This document shows positions 53,410 to 64,000 of a stretch of 64,000 nt of DNA, in pieces. This DNA comes from Baylisascaris procyonis (Eukaryota > Nematoda > Chromadorea > Rhabditida > Ascarididae), in the NCBI GenBank assembly GCA_037389465.1, contig JAZARR010000153.1, forward strand, positions 3,581,001-3,645,000. Reading direction: 5' to 3'. Within the stretch, counting starts at the first letter, position 1; each line of letters begins with the position of its first letter. Under the pieces are notes generated by a model. That model made no database searches. It worked only from the letters and a program-made list of their open reading frames with translations, and had not been told where the DNA came from. The position numbers and the translations under genes are program-made.

Positions 53410-55699
53410 TCTTTTCAACTGTATTCTGCTACACACTAAAAATACATTGGTTAATTCGATCCTCTCAGCAATACAACTAGCCAATGGAAAGTTTGACGGA
53501 GTGGTTGAATGCGAAACGAAGTGAAGAAGGACTGTAGGCTTTTCCTTTTCACGCACGTTCACATACTCAAAACAACGAAGCGTCATGAAACCAAGAATGA
53601 GCTCCAGCACCCTTGACCGCTTATATGAGCCACCAATGTTTTCCTTCATGGTAAAGATTTTTGCATTCATTATAAGAAGTCGCCGTGCTGAGTAGAAAAA
53701 TAGAAGTACAAACCTCGAAATGCATGGGTTTCATTGTGCTGCTCTCTCATGCTCATTGTTTCCAAGGAAATACGAATTTATTTAACTCCCGAAGGGTAAT
53801 ACTTGCACGACCGCACCATCACAGTTAAAGTACTGCAATGCTTTGTGACATGAAACTTCCTGTATCGTTTATGGAGCACCTTATGTGGCACAAAATCCAG
53901 GAAGGTGTTCCTGGAATTTTTCGAGTTCGTTACTATTTCCTCTATTTCCTCTTGAATAAAAAGAAAGCAATCTGGCTTATGTTGGAAATAAGCTAAACAG
54001 TTTTCGGTCATGGCACGTGAACTAAGAACCAAGATGGTTTTCATGCGCAGATATGTCATATTCACTCATTGTTACACGTCGCGGTCAGCGAAATGTCGAA
54101 ACTGCAATTTTAATATAGTACCTGCAGTTATCCCTTCATCGTCCGACTGGAATGCCCATCTGGATGAACTCATTGTGAACTCTAAAGAAAGCCAGCCAGT
54201 TCTATCTTAGATATTGCAGGTTTAGACCTTTCTGTAACTATAGCTCTCACCGTACTTTGATGTGATTGCAACCTTTCTGAACAGACTTCATTTTTCCCAC
54301 TAATACTTTAAATTCAAAAATTAGGGAACAGGTCCATAAGAAGGAATATCGTGAACCATGGCCCAGTCGCATGGCCTCATGGCCATGGGTCATGCAAGAG
54401 AGGGATCCATAGCTAGGTCGCGAGTGGAGGATGGGATCTGCGGCTCCCTTCTCACAAGAAGGGAATCCGTGGCCACTGTGTAAGCATACATTCCTTGGTT
54501 TCATTTCTTTGCCCTTTTAAGCAGGAACTCGAACTTTTGCTCTCCGGTAATGTGCATCGGATTAATTTTTGTGCATTGCTTCTGATTAAACGAAAGTTTG
54601 ATGTTTCATATGGACAAGCGAACCATGATCGTTTAACATGTTCCTAAGCAGCAGCTTGATATTTTCTTTTGTGAACAGGTGCCTTAGCTCCTTCACTCAT
54701 AAGTAAGCGAAAAAATCGCGCCTATGCCTGTTTCTGCGAAAGAATTCCATCGCTATTTCCTCTCGCAGGTTGCGAGCGAATTTTTCATCTCTTTCCATTT
54801 ATATCTGTTGTCCCTGCATCCGATGGTATTGTCGACATCATCTGTGGTCCTGTTCAGTGTCATCTGATTGCTGATTCGATAAAGGCAGCATATGCCCTTA
54901 ATTCTATACAGTTTTTAAAATATGACAAGTCGACTTCTGACCTTTATCCATGGAAACTATCACTGCCATGGTTAAAACAGCATCATACAAGAAGTCCCTC
55001 GTAAATGTGCTATGATTAGTTTCATCTATTGGCACGTCGTTTTCATCTCCAAGTCTGAGAAGATTCATACATAAGTCGCTTGCCGCCTCACTCTTGCGCA
55101 TACCTCTCCCTACAGCTCATATTTGGCCAAAATGTGATCAAGAAAACCACCATAGTAGCGATTCGTTTCTTACATTTCATTCCAGAGGACGTGAAAAATA
55201 AACAGCCTCAATTCATGGATCTGGGAAATGAAGCAAGAGGTTGTTGGAAAAAACCTGCATATGAAAACTTTGTGAGCACCTGAAACAGCAAAATGGACGA
55301 AGAAAGCGAGGGAAAGTAGCCACTAGTTCATTCGCTCGTGGCAGAGCCACTGATTTCTTCTTTTGCATGGCCCAGAGCTACTGGGACACCCGGCCACGCC
55401 ACGAAATACCCTCTCTTCCATATGAAACATTCCATCGCCATAAGTATAAGACCATCCGCCGTGTATAGGAGACTGTGAGTTCTCTCAAATTCTATAAATA
55501 CAACTGAGAGGACGCCGCAACGGGCAACCAGTCATTTTGAGCGGTTGAATTTCCACGTCAGCTTGAAAACGACTCTGCAATTTTTAAACGAGAAATTCTC
55601 TTCAACAAGCACAACAATGTGATTGCCCCTTACATCCGCAGATAATCACAAATTTTACATCATCTGTATCAATTTTCGATAACAAAGTCAGAAAAATTG
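53410..55699. other. intergenic, nothing recognised
   Basis: Short frames on both strands only. The minus-strand frame at 55101-54904 has protein-like composition but no supporting splice sites or family. A partly palindromic GC-rich patch (CATGGCCTCATGGCCATGG) lies near 54370-54390. Confidence 0.5.
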
Positions 55700-56307
55700 A
55701 AGCAAAACAGCGAAAAAACGTGATTCGCTGGTGACTTTCTTCATACATCCCCGCTCAAATTTCTGCACTTCCTTATTTTGCAATCATGGATCAATGGATT
55801 CATTTGATGTTCGAGATAAAAAAAGAGGTGTCCAAATAATACGAATGAAACGATGAGATCGGTAACGAACGAAAAAAAAAACGCAGCTTCTTCAGAAGAA
55901 AACATTGCTCGATTTGCAGAAATTCTTTGATCATAACACGTAATGATTTCCAGTCTAACGAAAAAAAAATCGGCTTACCGTCGTTTTTAGTACAAAACGA
56001 ACCGTCATAAAACGATATCTTAAGCAGAAGTACATTCATTTTTCTCCTGCAAAAGCAAATTGCATCGTAAGCATAATCGAGTATTTTTATGGTTTGTCCT
56101 TTCTTGTTTATAAAGTGAATCGTTATGCTTGCACAAAATATATGTTTGAACATCGTCATACATGTTTTGGAAAAAAATTTCCTTGGAGAATGAAAACAAC
56201 GTTGTCTTTTGAGGAATATCACTTGCAGATTCTAAACAGTTCCGCATTCTCAGAAAGTTTCGTCGATTTTTTGCACTTTTATTTAGCAAATTTGCAAGAA
56301 ATGAGCA

Positions 56308-56370
56308 TATAAAAAGGCTTCAATCATTCCATAAGTACCATTCGTCTCGTTGAAACACTCATCGCTTACA
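56308..56370 (+). promoter_or_regulatory. TATA box and non-coding first exon, unit 1
   Basis: TATAAAAAGG at 56308-56317 is followed by about 50 bases lacking any ATG and then a good donor, ACA/GTAAGT, after 56370. Unit 2 has the same order at matching positions. A TATA box at this spacing implies transcription starting near 56338 and a 5'UTR exon. The downstream coding exon opens after the TTGCAG acceptor at 57418. Confidence 0.5.
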
Positions 56371-57420
56371 GTAAGTTCAGTTCATTTTCGAAATTTTGCG
56401 ATGAATGTTTGTCTTAAACGTTTTCTTATTCGGAATCAGCCAATACCCATCTTTCAAATTGCTGCATCTTTCACTTTATAAAGTCCGAGAACATTAAAAT
56501 GTGCAATTTGGTGTCACTGAATTCAATAATTATTTCCGCAAATTCTCTCAATTTGCCAATGATCACGAGCATCAGAGGAAACGGTTAATGCCGTATGTAC
56601 GATCGGACATTTTATTTGATTCCGATTTCTGCTTCCATTGTTCGCTTTCTGCCTTATCAAGCGATTGAGATTTTCTTTTAGGCAAGTGAGTAAGTGCGTC
56701 AAGGAGATCGTAACAATACGCACTTTTTATATTTCAGCCATTTAGACTAGACGGCTGCCAAAGCACAACACATAGAACAATTTTTAGTGGGCTTTTCCGT
56801 GCGAAAGACCGGTTGTTCAAGTAGCCACTCAAAAAATTCCGTCAGCTTCCGAATAAAACTGACTTTCAAACTTTTTGACACACCTTGAAGTGCTAATGAT
56901 CCCTGATAACCATCACTGTTAATCGCAGTTGAGGTTTTATATTATATTGTAGTCTAATAATGAAAGCCATGGTTGACTGTGGCTGCTTTGTGATCCGATT
57001 CAATTTTCGAATACAGAAAGACGAATACATGAGCACTTATACACATCTGCATACATATCCGTATGCGACGATATGTGTCAACAGTAAACGCTTTTGGAAA
57101 AGGCTACGAAACGAGCAAAATAGCATCGCGGAACGGCCTTGCATCCACAAATCATGCATGTGATTTTTCACGATCATCGAATTCTGCAATAACGACGTGC
57201 AAATTCCTAGCAAAACGTTTTTCAGATTGCCGTTTCTTTGCTGTAAACTGCGCAAGCTTTTAGCGCATTGCATCAACCTTTCACTCGCGAGTGATAAGAA
57301 AAGAACAGTTTCATTTCTGACAGCGCCAGAAATTTTTTCTAGAAACTTATGCAGATTTGTTGCAGCGCCAGCTCATCAACAAGAAGCGATTAGTGAAATA
57401 AGCATGCGCATCTTGCAGAA

Positions 57421-57591
57421 ATGGCAAACGACCGCGGAGATCGAGACAGCAATCGCAACTTCAGAGACAGTGATATGGGTTGCCGCGGCGATCGCAATCG
57501 CTCATACAGATGCGATGACAGAGGAGATCGAAATCGTGGCATGAACTTCTTCAACGATAGTTGCGACCGCAATCGGGGCAACAACTTCTGA
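57421..57591 (+). CDS. Arg/Asp/Asn-rich mini-protein, copy 1 (56 aa)
   Basis: A 56-codon ORF starting two bases after an acceptor (ATCTTGCAG/AA/ATG). The protein contains 13 Arg, interleaved with Asp, Asn and Gly in DRG, DRN and NRG steps, with three Cys and the terminal pattern NFFND, then DRNRG and NNF. No signal peptide or membrane segment. Coding status is supported by copy 2 at 61051, which has exactly the same length, no indels and about 15 silent codon changes beside about 15 replacements. The composition recalls RG/RGG-type RNA-binding tails, but no folded domain is present. It could be a complete small protein (trans-spliced or joined to the 5'UTR exon at 56370) or the last exon of a larger one. 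Function unknown. Confidence 0.5.
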   Translation: MANDRGDRDSNRNFRDSDMGCRGDRNRSYRCDDRGDRNRGMNFFNDSCDRNRGNNF

Positions 57592-58946
57592 AGCCATCGA
57601 CACTGAAAAAACATTAGCAGTAGTATGGCAGCTATAGTCGAGTCGAACAATTCGAGTCAATTCATTAACCTTTAATTCAATGTTAACCTTTTTTCAGTAA
57701 ATTTTCTCTCTTTCCGCTGTTCAAGCGCTCCATCAACTTTGCTTTTGGTGGTTAGTTTAGCTAGCGCGCAAACAATTCATTTTCTTTTCTTCTCCATTCC
57801 AGTGGAATCCATGGTGACCTAAAAGGCTCATCGAGATGTTCTCCCCATCGAATGCTATTATGTTCCTATATGCCATCATTTTTTCACGACAACATAAGCG
57901 TCAATTTTCCACCCGCAGATGAGTTTTTCCCCATAAACGCACTGATATGGAAGCGAACTATCAACTTATGGAAGATTAAGCTCCAAGGAATGTATTTTGT
58001 GCCGACTACCCAGCAATAGTTCCATAGAAGTCATACTGCATTCGAAGAACCGCTCACCACTCTTTCAAGAACTTTACCCTACGAAAGGAACATCACCTGC
58101 AGCGATCACACAAACATACTCATGAAGAAGTACAACCAAAAACATTGCATCGTTGAATTCATGCATGCTTGATAGCTCAGTTTCGTCTTTGCAAATTAGT
58201 TTGTGAAAACGGTCGTTATCGAGAAAGATTGAATCCGTTTAAGGCATGATAAAACATCGTTAGGAGATCTCTATGGGAATGCGCACAGGTGGCACTATTA
58301 TACAAGACACTTGGAAGTTGCGGTTAATGTCACACAACCATGCTGACAGCACACAAATCCAGCACGACCGACAAGCCATAACAGCAAAGAAAACGAAACA
58401 AAATCGGCGTAATATCGTTCAGTACGTCTTTCAAAAGGATTTACTTGGTGAATGACAAATATCATGCCCGGACCAACCTAAAGGAAATGTCCTGACTGAT
58501 ATGAACATTCAGCAAGTACTTTGCCTGCACGCATCTCTTCCACGCATCACTGAAGCCTGCAGAGAATCTTAATGACCCCATAGAACATTTCTCAGTTTTT
58601 TCTGCGACATCGGCGATTGGTCCGTCATTTCAATCATGGAGTCTGGAGCTGATGCCAGTTTCAAGGCCAACTGGAAACTCGAACGCAATAGCATGTCTAA
58701 GATGCGAATTATTCATCCCACGTAAAAACCGAGCATAAAACCCTCTGGGAAGGACAAGGAATGTGCATCAGCCGCCTTGGAAATTTAAAAACTGGAATCA
58801 TAGTTCAGCAACGGAGCTTCAGAATCGGGACTGGATTCGCCATTGGTAGCCTCGAGCGCACTTTGTTGCGCCGGCGGCTATTGAATGTGAACGGACGCAA
58901 CGGCAAATTGAAAAATTCCGAAAGCGAAATTTTCGGACGAAGCTCA

Positions 58947-58950
<4 letters not shown>

Positions 58951-58997
<47 letters not shown>
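58951..58997. repeat. (TA)n microsatellite
   Basis: About 46 bases of uninterrupted TA near the end of tandem unit 1. The matching place in unit 2 lacks it. Tyr/Ile-repeat frames across it are artefacts. Confidence 0.95.
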
Positions 58998-58999
<2 letters not shown>

Positions 59000-59101
59000 G
59001 TATTTATATCCTCATCTCCGCGCGAAATTACCAAACCTGAAAAGCAAAAGCTTTTACTCAAAACTCATTATCCTACAAAAATGCAGACAATGGATAAATA
59101 G

Positions 59102-59480
59102 AAGCGAAAAGACATCCACCACCAATCACCGAACATAATATTTTAAACTCTCAAAACTGTAATCGTATCAGACACTGCTACAGAAGCATGCAGCTCCTGA
59201 ATACTCCTTAAAGCATACATGCCAATCACTTCCTTTTCGAAGATTTTGTTAAATCTGACTTCTCGAGCTCTCCACAGATATGAAGAAAAGTTTTGGTCAC
59301 TCGCATCCATGAGCATATTTTTGAAAAGTTTGTCTGCAAAAGCGAACGGACCCCCGATGGAACAACTAAATGCACAAACACGACTTTCACTTCTCGTTTT
59401 TCCGAACCTTTGAAGCACCTAAGCGCTTAAAGGAATGAAAAATGGGCGATGTTTCACGCAAAATGCGAGTTATGACATTC
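59102..59480. repeat. conserved repeat segment, first copy
   Basis: Closely matches 63210-63593 in the same orientation, sharing AGACATCCACCACCAATCAC near the start and TGTTTCACGCAAAATGCGAG near the end. This is the best-conserved non-coding stretch of the array. It begins the unit whose TATA box is at 60288, about 1.1 kb upstream of it, so it could hold an enhancer or a small RNA. The frames in it are not preserved between copies. Confidence 0.85.
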
Positions 59481-60287
59481 AACAGAAGGGCATTACTGTT
59501 AAATGACTAATAATTTCAAAGCTGAAACATTTATGCTTAATATGAAAATCTCTATGGAGGAACTCTCTTTCAAGGCAGAACGATCTGACGGGATCCTGCA
59601 TCCACAGATGACCTCAACCTTTTCGTCCGCTACAATCAATCAGCACAATATCGGCGAAATAAGGCTCACCAATTTGGTCAGCGAAGTTAGCCCAAATAAA
59701 GCAAAAATAGCGAAACAAACGTGAGTTGCAGATTAGTTTTATTATGCGATGTCGGCTCAAATTTCTGCATCTTTTTTGAGACTGTGAAGCAAATAATATA
59801 TATTTAAAATTCGAAGTGAAAAAGCAGTACCATTTCATGATCAGTGGCTAAAATCGAGCAAGCGACTCAGATTTGAAACTTTTTGGAAATACACCGACTC
59901 TTCGAAAGAAAACATGATAAGATTTGCACGACTTCGCTGATCACATCATGCTTGTCGTTGACTTTTTTGAATCCGTATTTGTCGTTGATTCCAGTTCAAA
60001 ATCGAAATATAGAAGCACATCTCGATCAATATTTTTAGAAGCAAATTGCATCAAACAGATACAAGCATAATCAAGCATTTTTCTACTTTTTGCTCTTTGT
60101 TTACAAAAGTACATCGTTACGTTTGTGCAGTGTGCTCATGAACACATCTGTAACTGCTTTCAAAAAACTTAATGGTATCATGACAACAACGTTATCTTTT
60201 GGATAACATCACCCACAGATTATGCAAAAATTTTGCACTGTCAGATAATTTCAACTTTTGATCTGCTATTTTTACGAAATGGGAGGG

Positions 60288-60350
60288 TATAAAAGAGCTG
60301 TGCGCATCACACAGGCATCATTAATCTGGCTGGAACCTCCTTCGCTGACG
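60288..60350 (+). promoter_or_regulatory. TATA box and non-coding first exon, unit 2
   Basis: TATAAAAG at 60288-60295, then about 55 bases without an ATG, then the donor ACG/GTAGGT after 60350. Order and spacing match unit 1. Just past both donors the intron begins similarly (GTTCAGTTC). Confidence 0.5.
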
Positions 60351-61050
60351 GTAGGTTCAGTTCTCTTTCATGAATATAAAACAACCTCTTTCGAGAGAAA
60401 GTGCGTCCAGAAGGGTGGAAGAATATGCGCTTTTTGCTTTTCTGCCACTCAGACTGAACGGCTGCCTTCATACACAAAAGCAATCGTTGATGGGCTTTCC
60501 TATGAAGCCATCCAAGTATTGAAAATCTCATGTAAAAAATTTGCTTCCATAGATAGTCGGCCTACTGTCGGACAAAACTGACTCTCAGGATTGCTGACAT
60601 AGTTTGAAGTGCTAATGAGTTGTGTTTGTAGCCAATCTCGACGATTCCGTCCGTGGAAGTCAGTCCGTATTCTAGATCCTACGTGCCAAAATGATCACCG
60701 TTGATTTTGTCATTCGAGAGTTCAATAGAGTTGAAAGGCGAACATGCTGACACGACATAAACCTGTCCACATATCCTTATGCGCCTCCACAATGGCACAT
60801 AAAAGGGGCTTTTGCAAGAGTCTGCAAAAGGCTTGCAGCAACAAATCCTCTATCCACATTATTTAGATCATCGAACTCTATAATATCAATGGGAACATTC
60901 AGAAGCACGGCTCACTTTTTATAAGCAGATGACATTGACCGGATTAAAACAGTCGCCATCTTCTGACAGAATTAGCTGTCCTATCCGGACGCCATCCTCT
61001 CCTCACTGGTGAGAAGTGGTGACTGAAATAAGTATGCGACTCTTGCAGAA

Positions 61051-61221
61051 ATGGTGATGCTATCCGGAGATCGAGACCGCAATCGCAACTTCAGAGACTC
61101 TGACAGAGGCGGACGCGGCGATCGAAACCGCAATTATAGAGGTGGTGATAGAGGAGACCGCGATCGTGGTGTGAACTTTTTCAACGACAACCGCGACCGC
61201 AACCGTGGCCAGAATTTTTAA
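61051..61221 (+). CDS. Arg/Asp/Asn-rich mini-protein, copy 2 (56 aa)
   Basis: Paralogue of the ORF at 57421, preceded by the same acceptor arrangement (CTCTTGCAG/AA/ATG). It has 15 Arg in 56 residues and no Cys: the three Cys of copy 1 are Gly, Gly and Arg here, which makes GRG and RGG steps more frequent. The core strings GDRDRNRNFRDSD and VNFFND are shared apart from single changes. The N-terminal five residues differ most (MVMLS against MANDR), so the true start or an upstream exon junction may differ. No hydrophobic segment. RNA binding is a composition-based guess. Confidence 0.5.
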   Translation: MVMLSGDRDRNRNFRDSDRGGRGDRNRNYRGGDRGDRDRGVNFFNDNRDRNRGQNF

Positions 61222-63209
61222 AGCGTTCGATACCTGAAGAAAAGTAGCAATATGACAGTGACACCTGAAGCGAAATGATCCATTCAATTCACTAACCTTT
61301 TATTCGACCGTCGACAATTTATAGTAAATTTTTTTCATCTATTGTGTCGTACGAGCTCACCACCAACAAAGCCACCTTTCATGCGTGAACACCGTACTGG
61401 CAGCTGAAGCGAACATAAAGCTAAGTGTGGGGTCCTTCGTTCGGGTTGCGTCGAAGCAATCCCTAATATCATTCTCTTTCGTTTCAATAAAACCCATGTT
61501 CATTTCACATGATTTTGATGAGTGCATAAAACTGGAGCTCAAACTGGATACTTCGTATCACTTTCCTTTCCTTTGATAGCAACGACAGTCATTAATTCAA
61601 TAGTACAGACCGTCACGATAACAGAACCATCAACACGTTCACGTTTAGGTGACTTTTTGTCTATGAGTACAGTCTTATAGAGTATGCCTTCACTGTGACA
61701 ACAACGAAATTTGGAGAAAAAACGCAAAACGCCTCTTTGCGAAACGCCAAATAATAAGTCGGTGGCAAATGCTCCCGTTTTCGACGAACATCCCAACTCT
61801 TCCCACCTCTTAGGCTTCCAAAAAGTTACATCTTCTACAGCAATTGCACACTCATTTCAGAGGGCACCAAACACACTCATGAAGGAACAAAATCAGAAAA
61901 CACTGCAACTAAAATACGCCAAAGAACCATTCGTTCCCTGCCAGCCTCGCAATGCTGACATTTTAAATTGGAGTTAGCTGTTTCGTTTTTACCCGCCCTC
62001 AACGAGGTCCCCACTCTAGAGCCATGACCATCACCGGCTGAACGATATGCATGGGTAATCTTCATTCAAACAGTACATATCCAGATAACCTCTCACTGTT
62101 CTCTGTTCATTCATCACTGCTCATTCTGTAGTCGGCATGAAGAGTGAGAACTGCACTCACGTCGATGAAATCAAATTTCCCGAGAACACAATACGCAAAT
62201 TTTGAACCAAGTCGAAAACTTGTAATTGGACTTTCTTAACCCACTCTTTGGACATTAGCGCCATCCACAAAGAGTGGACCCGATTGCTACTGGTTTAATG
62301 TTGGTAAAAATTTGTGGTAGGAACACCTACTGGCGGTATCCCCCAGTACACCTCACTCTAAGGACGAAATTAACAGCGAAGAACATTGTCGAGAGGGCGG
62401 CAGGCAAATCGCACGCAACACGCAGACGCCTTCGACTGAGCCGTCGATCTACTGCAAGAACGAAAATAAACCCGAGAGGAATACCATTCCAAATGCCCAC
62501 CAAGGAATTTGAAGACGAACACAGCGGAAGCAGGAAAATGGTGCAAGTTTCGAGGTTGACAGAATCCCGATAAACGCTTTCTTCTAACATCTCCTGGATG
62601 CAGCAATGAAGCTTGCAGAAATTTCATGTGACTAAATAAAACATCTGTTACTACTAAAATCACAGTCTCTTCGGACTCGAAATGCCCGGATAAAATCGAG
62701 GTGATCGCAAGTCTGAATTTTTCAGCCGAGGAAATTAGCCTCTAGTTCAGAATTTGGAGCGTTCAGCTGGCTAAGTGTGAAGTGCCATCTGACTATTCGA
62801 TTACGAACGTCTTATGAGCAAAAAATACAGCAATTAGTATTCATTAAGCAAAAGCCACATGAATACTTCCGATGCGCTGTGTCGTCAATCGGTAGAAAAG
62901 TTAAAATCAGTTAAAACTTTTATTCAAGACTCGTAATGTTACAAACATATAGAAAATGGAGTTCACAATGGCAAACTAGTGTCAACATTGAGTCTCTGAG
63001 CGTGAAAACGTTGTACAGAGACGATAAAAGCAGAACGACCCGTAAACACGATAAACCGATCTCATAAACTCAGGAATTTGTAAAATGAAATAGGCAAAGC
63101 AAATTGCCCCTAAGCGCTAAATAACATAAGGAATATATATGCCACAAGTATGGAACGTTCAAAGGTGAATCAACGATGGCAATTTGACTCGTACTGTTGC
63201 GAAACAAAT

Positions 63210-63593
63210 GGAAGCGAACAAGACATCCACCACCAATCACCGAAGATAATATTTTTAACTATGATACTGTATTCGTGGCATAGACTGCTACTGGAGCGTG
63301 CAGCTCTTGAATGCTCTTGAAAGCATACATGCCAATCACTACTTCCTTCTAGAAGATTTTGTTCCCTCTGACTTCTTCAGTTCTCCATAGACATCAAGAA
63401 AAGTTTTGATCACTCGCATCCGTGAGCTTATTTTTGAAAAGTTTGTCTGCAAAAGAGAACGGACCGCCCATGGAACAACTAAATGCACAAACACGACTTT
63501 CACTTCTCATCGTTCCGAACCTTTGAAGCACGTAAGCGCTTAAAGGAATAAAAAATGTGAGATGTTTCACGCAAAATGCGAGTTATGAAATTC
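63210..63593. repeat. conserved repeat segment, second copy (start of unit 3)
   Basis: Second copy of the 59102-59480 segment. Its presence implies that a third unit of the array begins here and continues past the window's right edge. Confidence 0.85.
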
Positions 63594-64000
63594 TAAAAAA
63601 GCATCGAAAAATGAGACAACAAAACATTTTGATAAAAATAGGCTCATGGTAGAAAGCTGGTGAGAACACAAAAGTGAGTCTCTTATATGAACTATTCACG
63701 CCTAAAATATGGCGTAATTGAAATGGCCACAAAGTTATGCGCAGCTGTGGTGATGACCATAGAGCCTTTGGACCTAAGGCTTGCTTATATCTGGTGAACA
63801 ATGCAGGGGCCTGCTAAACAACTCACATCAGCCCGACTCTCTCGAACGCAGAAATTCGCGGCACAATGAGCCTCGAGGCGCGTGGGGTTTCCCGGAACTA
63901 TCACGGATTTTCAGGCATCTCGGAGTCCAGGCATCTAAATAAAGCCCATAATGCTCTAAAGTGCCGGATTGTCGAGAAAAATTCCGGTGAAGAAATGAAC
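63594..64000. other. start of tandem unit 3, nothing coding recognised
   Basis: The sequence diverges from unit 2 soon after 63593. A GC-richer stretch (63800-63900) is unlike the rest of the array and may be a dispersed repeat. No gene supported. Confidence 0.4.

Larger units (their letters stand above)
55700..59100. repeat. tandem unit 1 of the Arg-rich mini-protein array
   Basis: Shares, in order, a promoter region, a TATA box, a first exon with donor, the Arg-rich ORF and a 3' segment with the unit beginning near 59720. Spacing between matching points is about 3.6-4.1 kb. Unit 2 is somewhat longer downstream of the ORF. Confidence 0.65.
59102..63209. repeat. tandem unit 2 of the Arg-rich mini-protein array
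   Basis: A full unit of about 4.1 kb between two copies of the conserved segment. It carries the TATA box at 60288, the first exon to 60350, the ORF at 61051-61221 and a longer 3' portion than unit 1. At 62230-62660 is a GC-richer stretch with open frames on both strands that I do not recognise. Confidence 0.7.

Noticed and set aside
54247..54504. 85-codon minus-strand frame over a palindromic GC-rich patch
   Set aside because: No recognisable domain; the open length is explained by local base composition.
57197..57650. Alternative plus- and minus-strand frames across the mini-protein ORF
   Set aside because: They are shadows of the Arg-rich frame; only the 57421 frame keeps the same start, stop and length in the second copy with silent changes.
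62274..62663. Overlapping frames of about 100 codons on both strands
   Set aside because: Open on both strands within a GC-richer patch, no counterpart in tandem unit 1 and no splice or family evidence.

Overview
The window is nuclear DNA from a nematode, probably a rhabditid or strongylid (hookworm-like) species. The evidence is AT-rich sequence, short exons of 50-250 bases with GT/AG introns (acceptors often TTTCAG or TTGAAG), acceptor-like sites a few bases upstream of start codons that fit spliced-leader trans-splicing, and proteins that read as typical nematode GH18 chitinases and an MFSD8/CLN7-type transporter. I see no bacterial features. The species call is inference.

Layout. (1) 199-9142, + strand: nine exons of an MFS transporter of the MFSD8/CLN7 type; its 5' end lies off the window. 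(2) About 11650-30110 and 33715-50905: two copies, A and B, of a direct segmental duplication of 17-18 kb. Each carries one complete 12-exon chitinase gene on + (A 15589-27461, 504 aa; B 37241-47677, 505 aa) with a signal peptide, a GH18 domain with intact catalytic motif, a T/P/Q-rich linker and a C-terminal CBM14-like chitin-binding domain. The GH18 parts are about 87% identical by hand count; the tails differ much more. Upstream of each chitinase are minus-strand relics that may come from 7TM chemoreceptor genes. (3) 31130-33605, at the A/B junction: a purine-pyrimidine alternating CA/CG-rich tract and a large foldback element (31830-33505) with arms of several hundred bases. A second CA/CG-rich tract follows copy B at 50945-51125. 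(4) 51262-53409: an unrecognised candidate gene, best supported at its 3' end, where two phase-compatible exons, a stop and an AATAAA follow one another. (5) 55700-64000: a tandem array of units of about 4 kb. Two complete units each have a TATA box, a short non-coding first exon and a 56-codon ORF for an Arg/Asp/Asn/Gly-rich mini-protein; a third unit begins at about 63210 and runs off the window.

Functionally, the two chitinases are predicted secreted enzymes that cut chitin (eggshell, sheath, pharyngeal or host chitin) and are probably dividing roles after duplication. The transporter is predicted in lysosomal membranes and is unrelated to chitin turnover. The Arg-rich mini-proteins are the least familiar items. 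All similarity statements come from reading the sequence; no database search was run.
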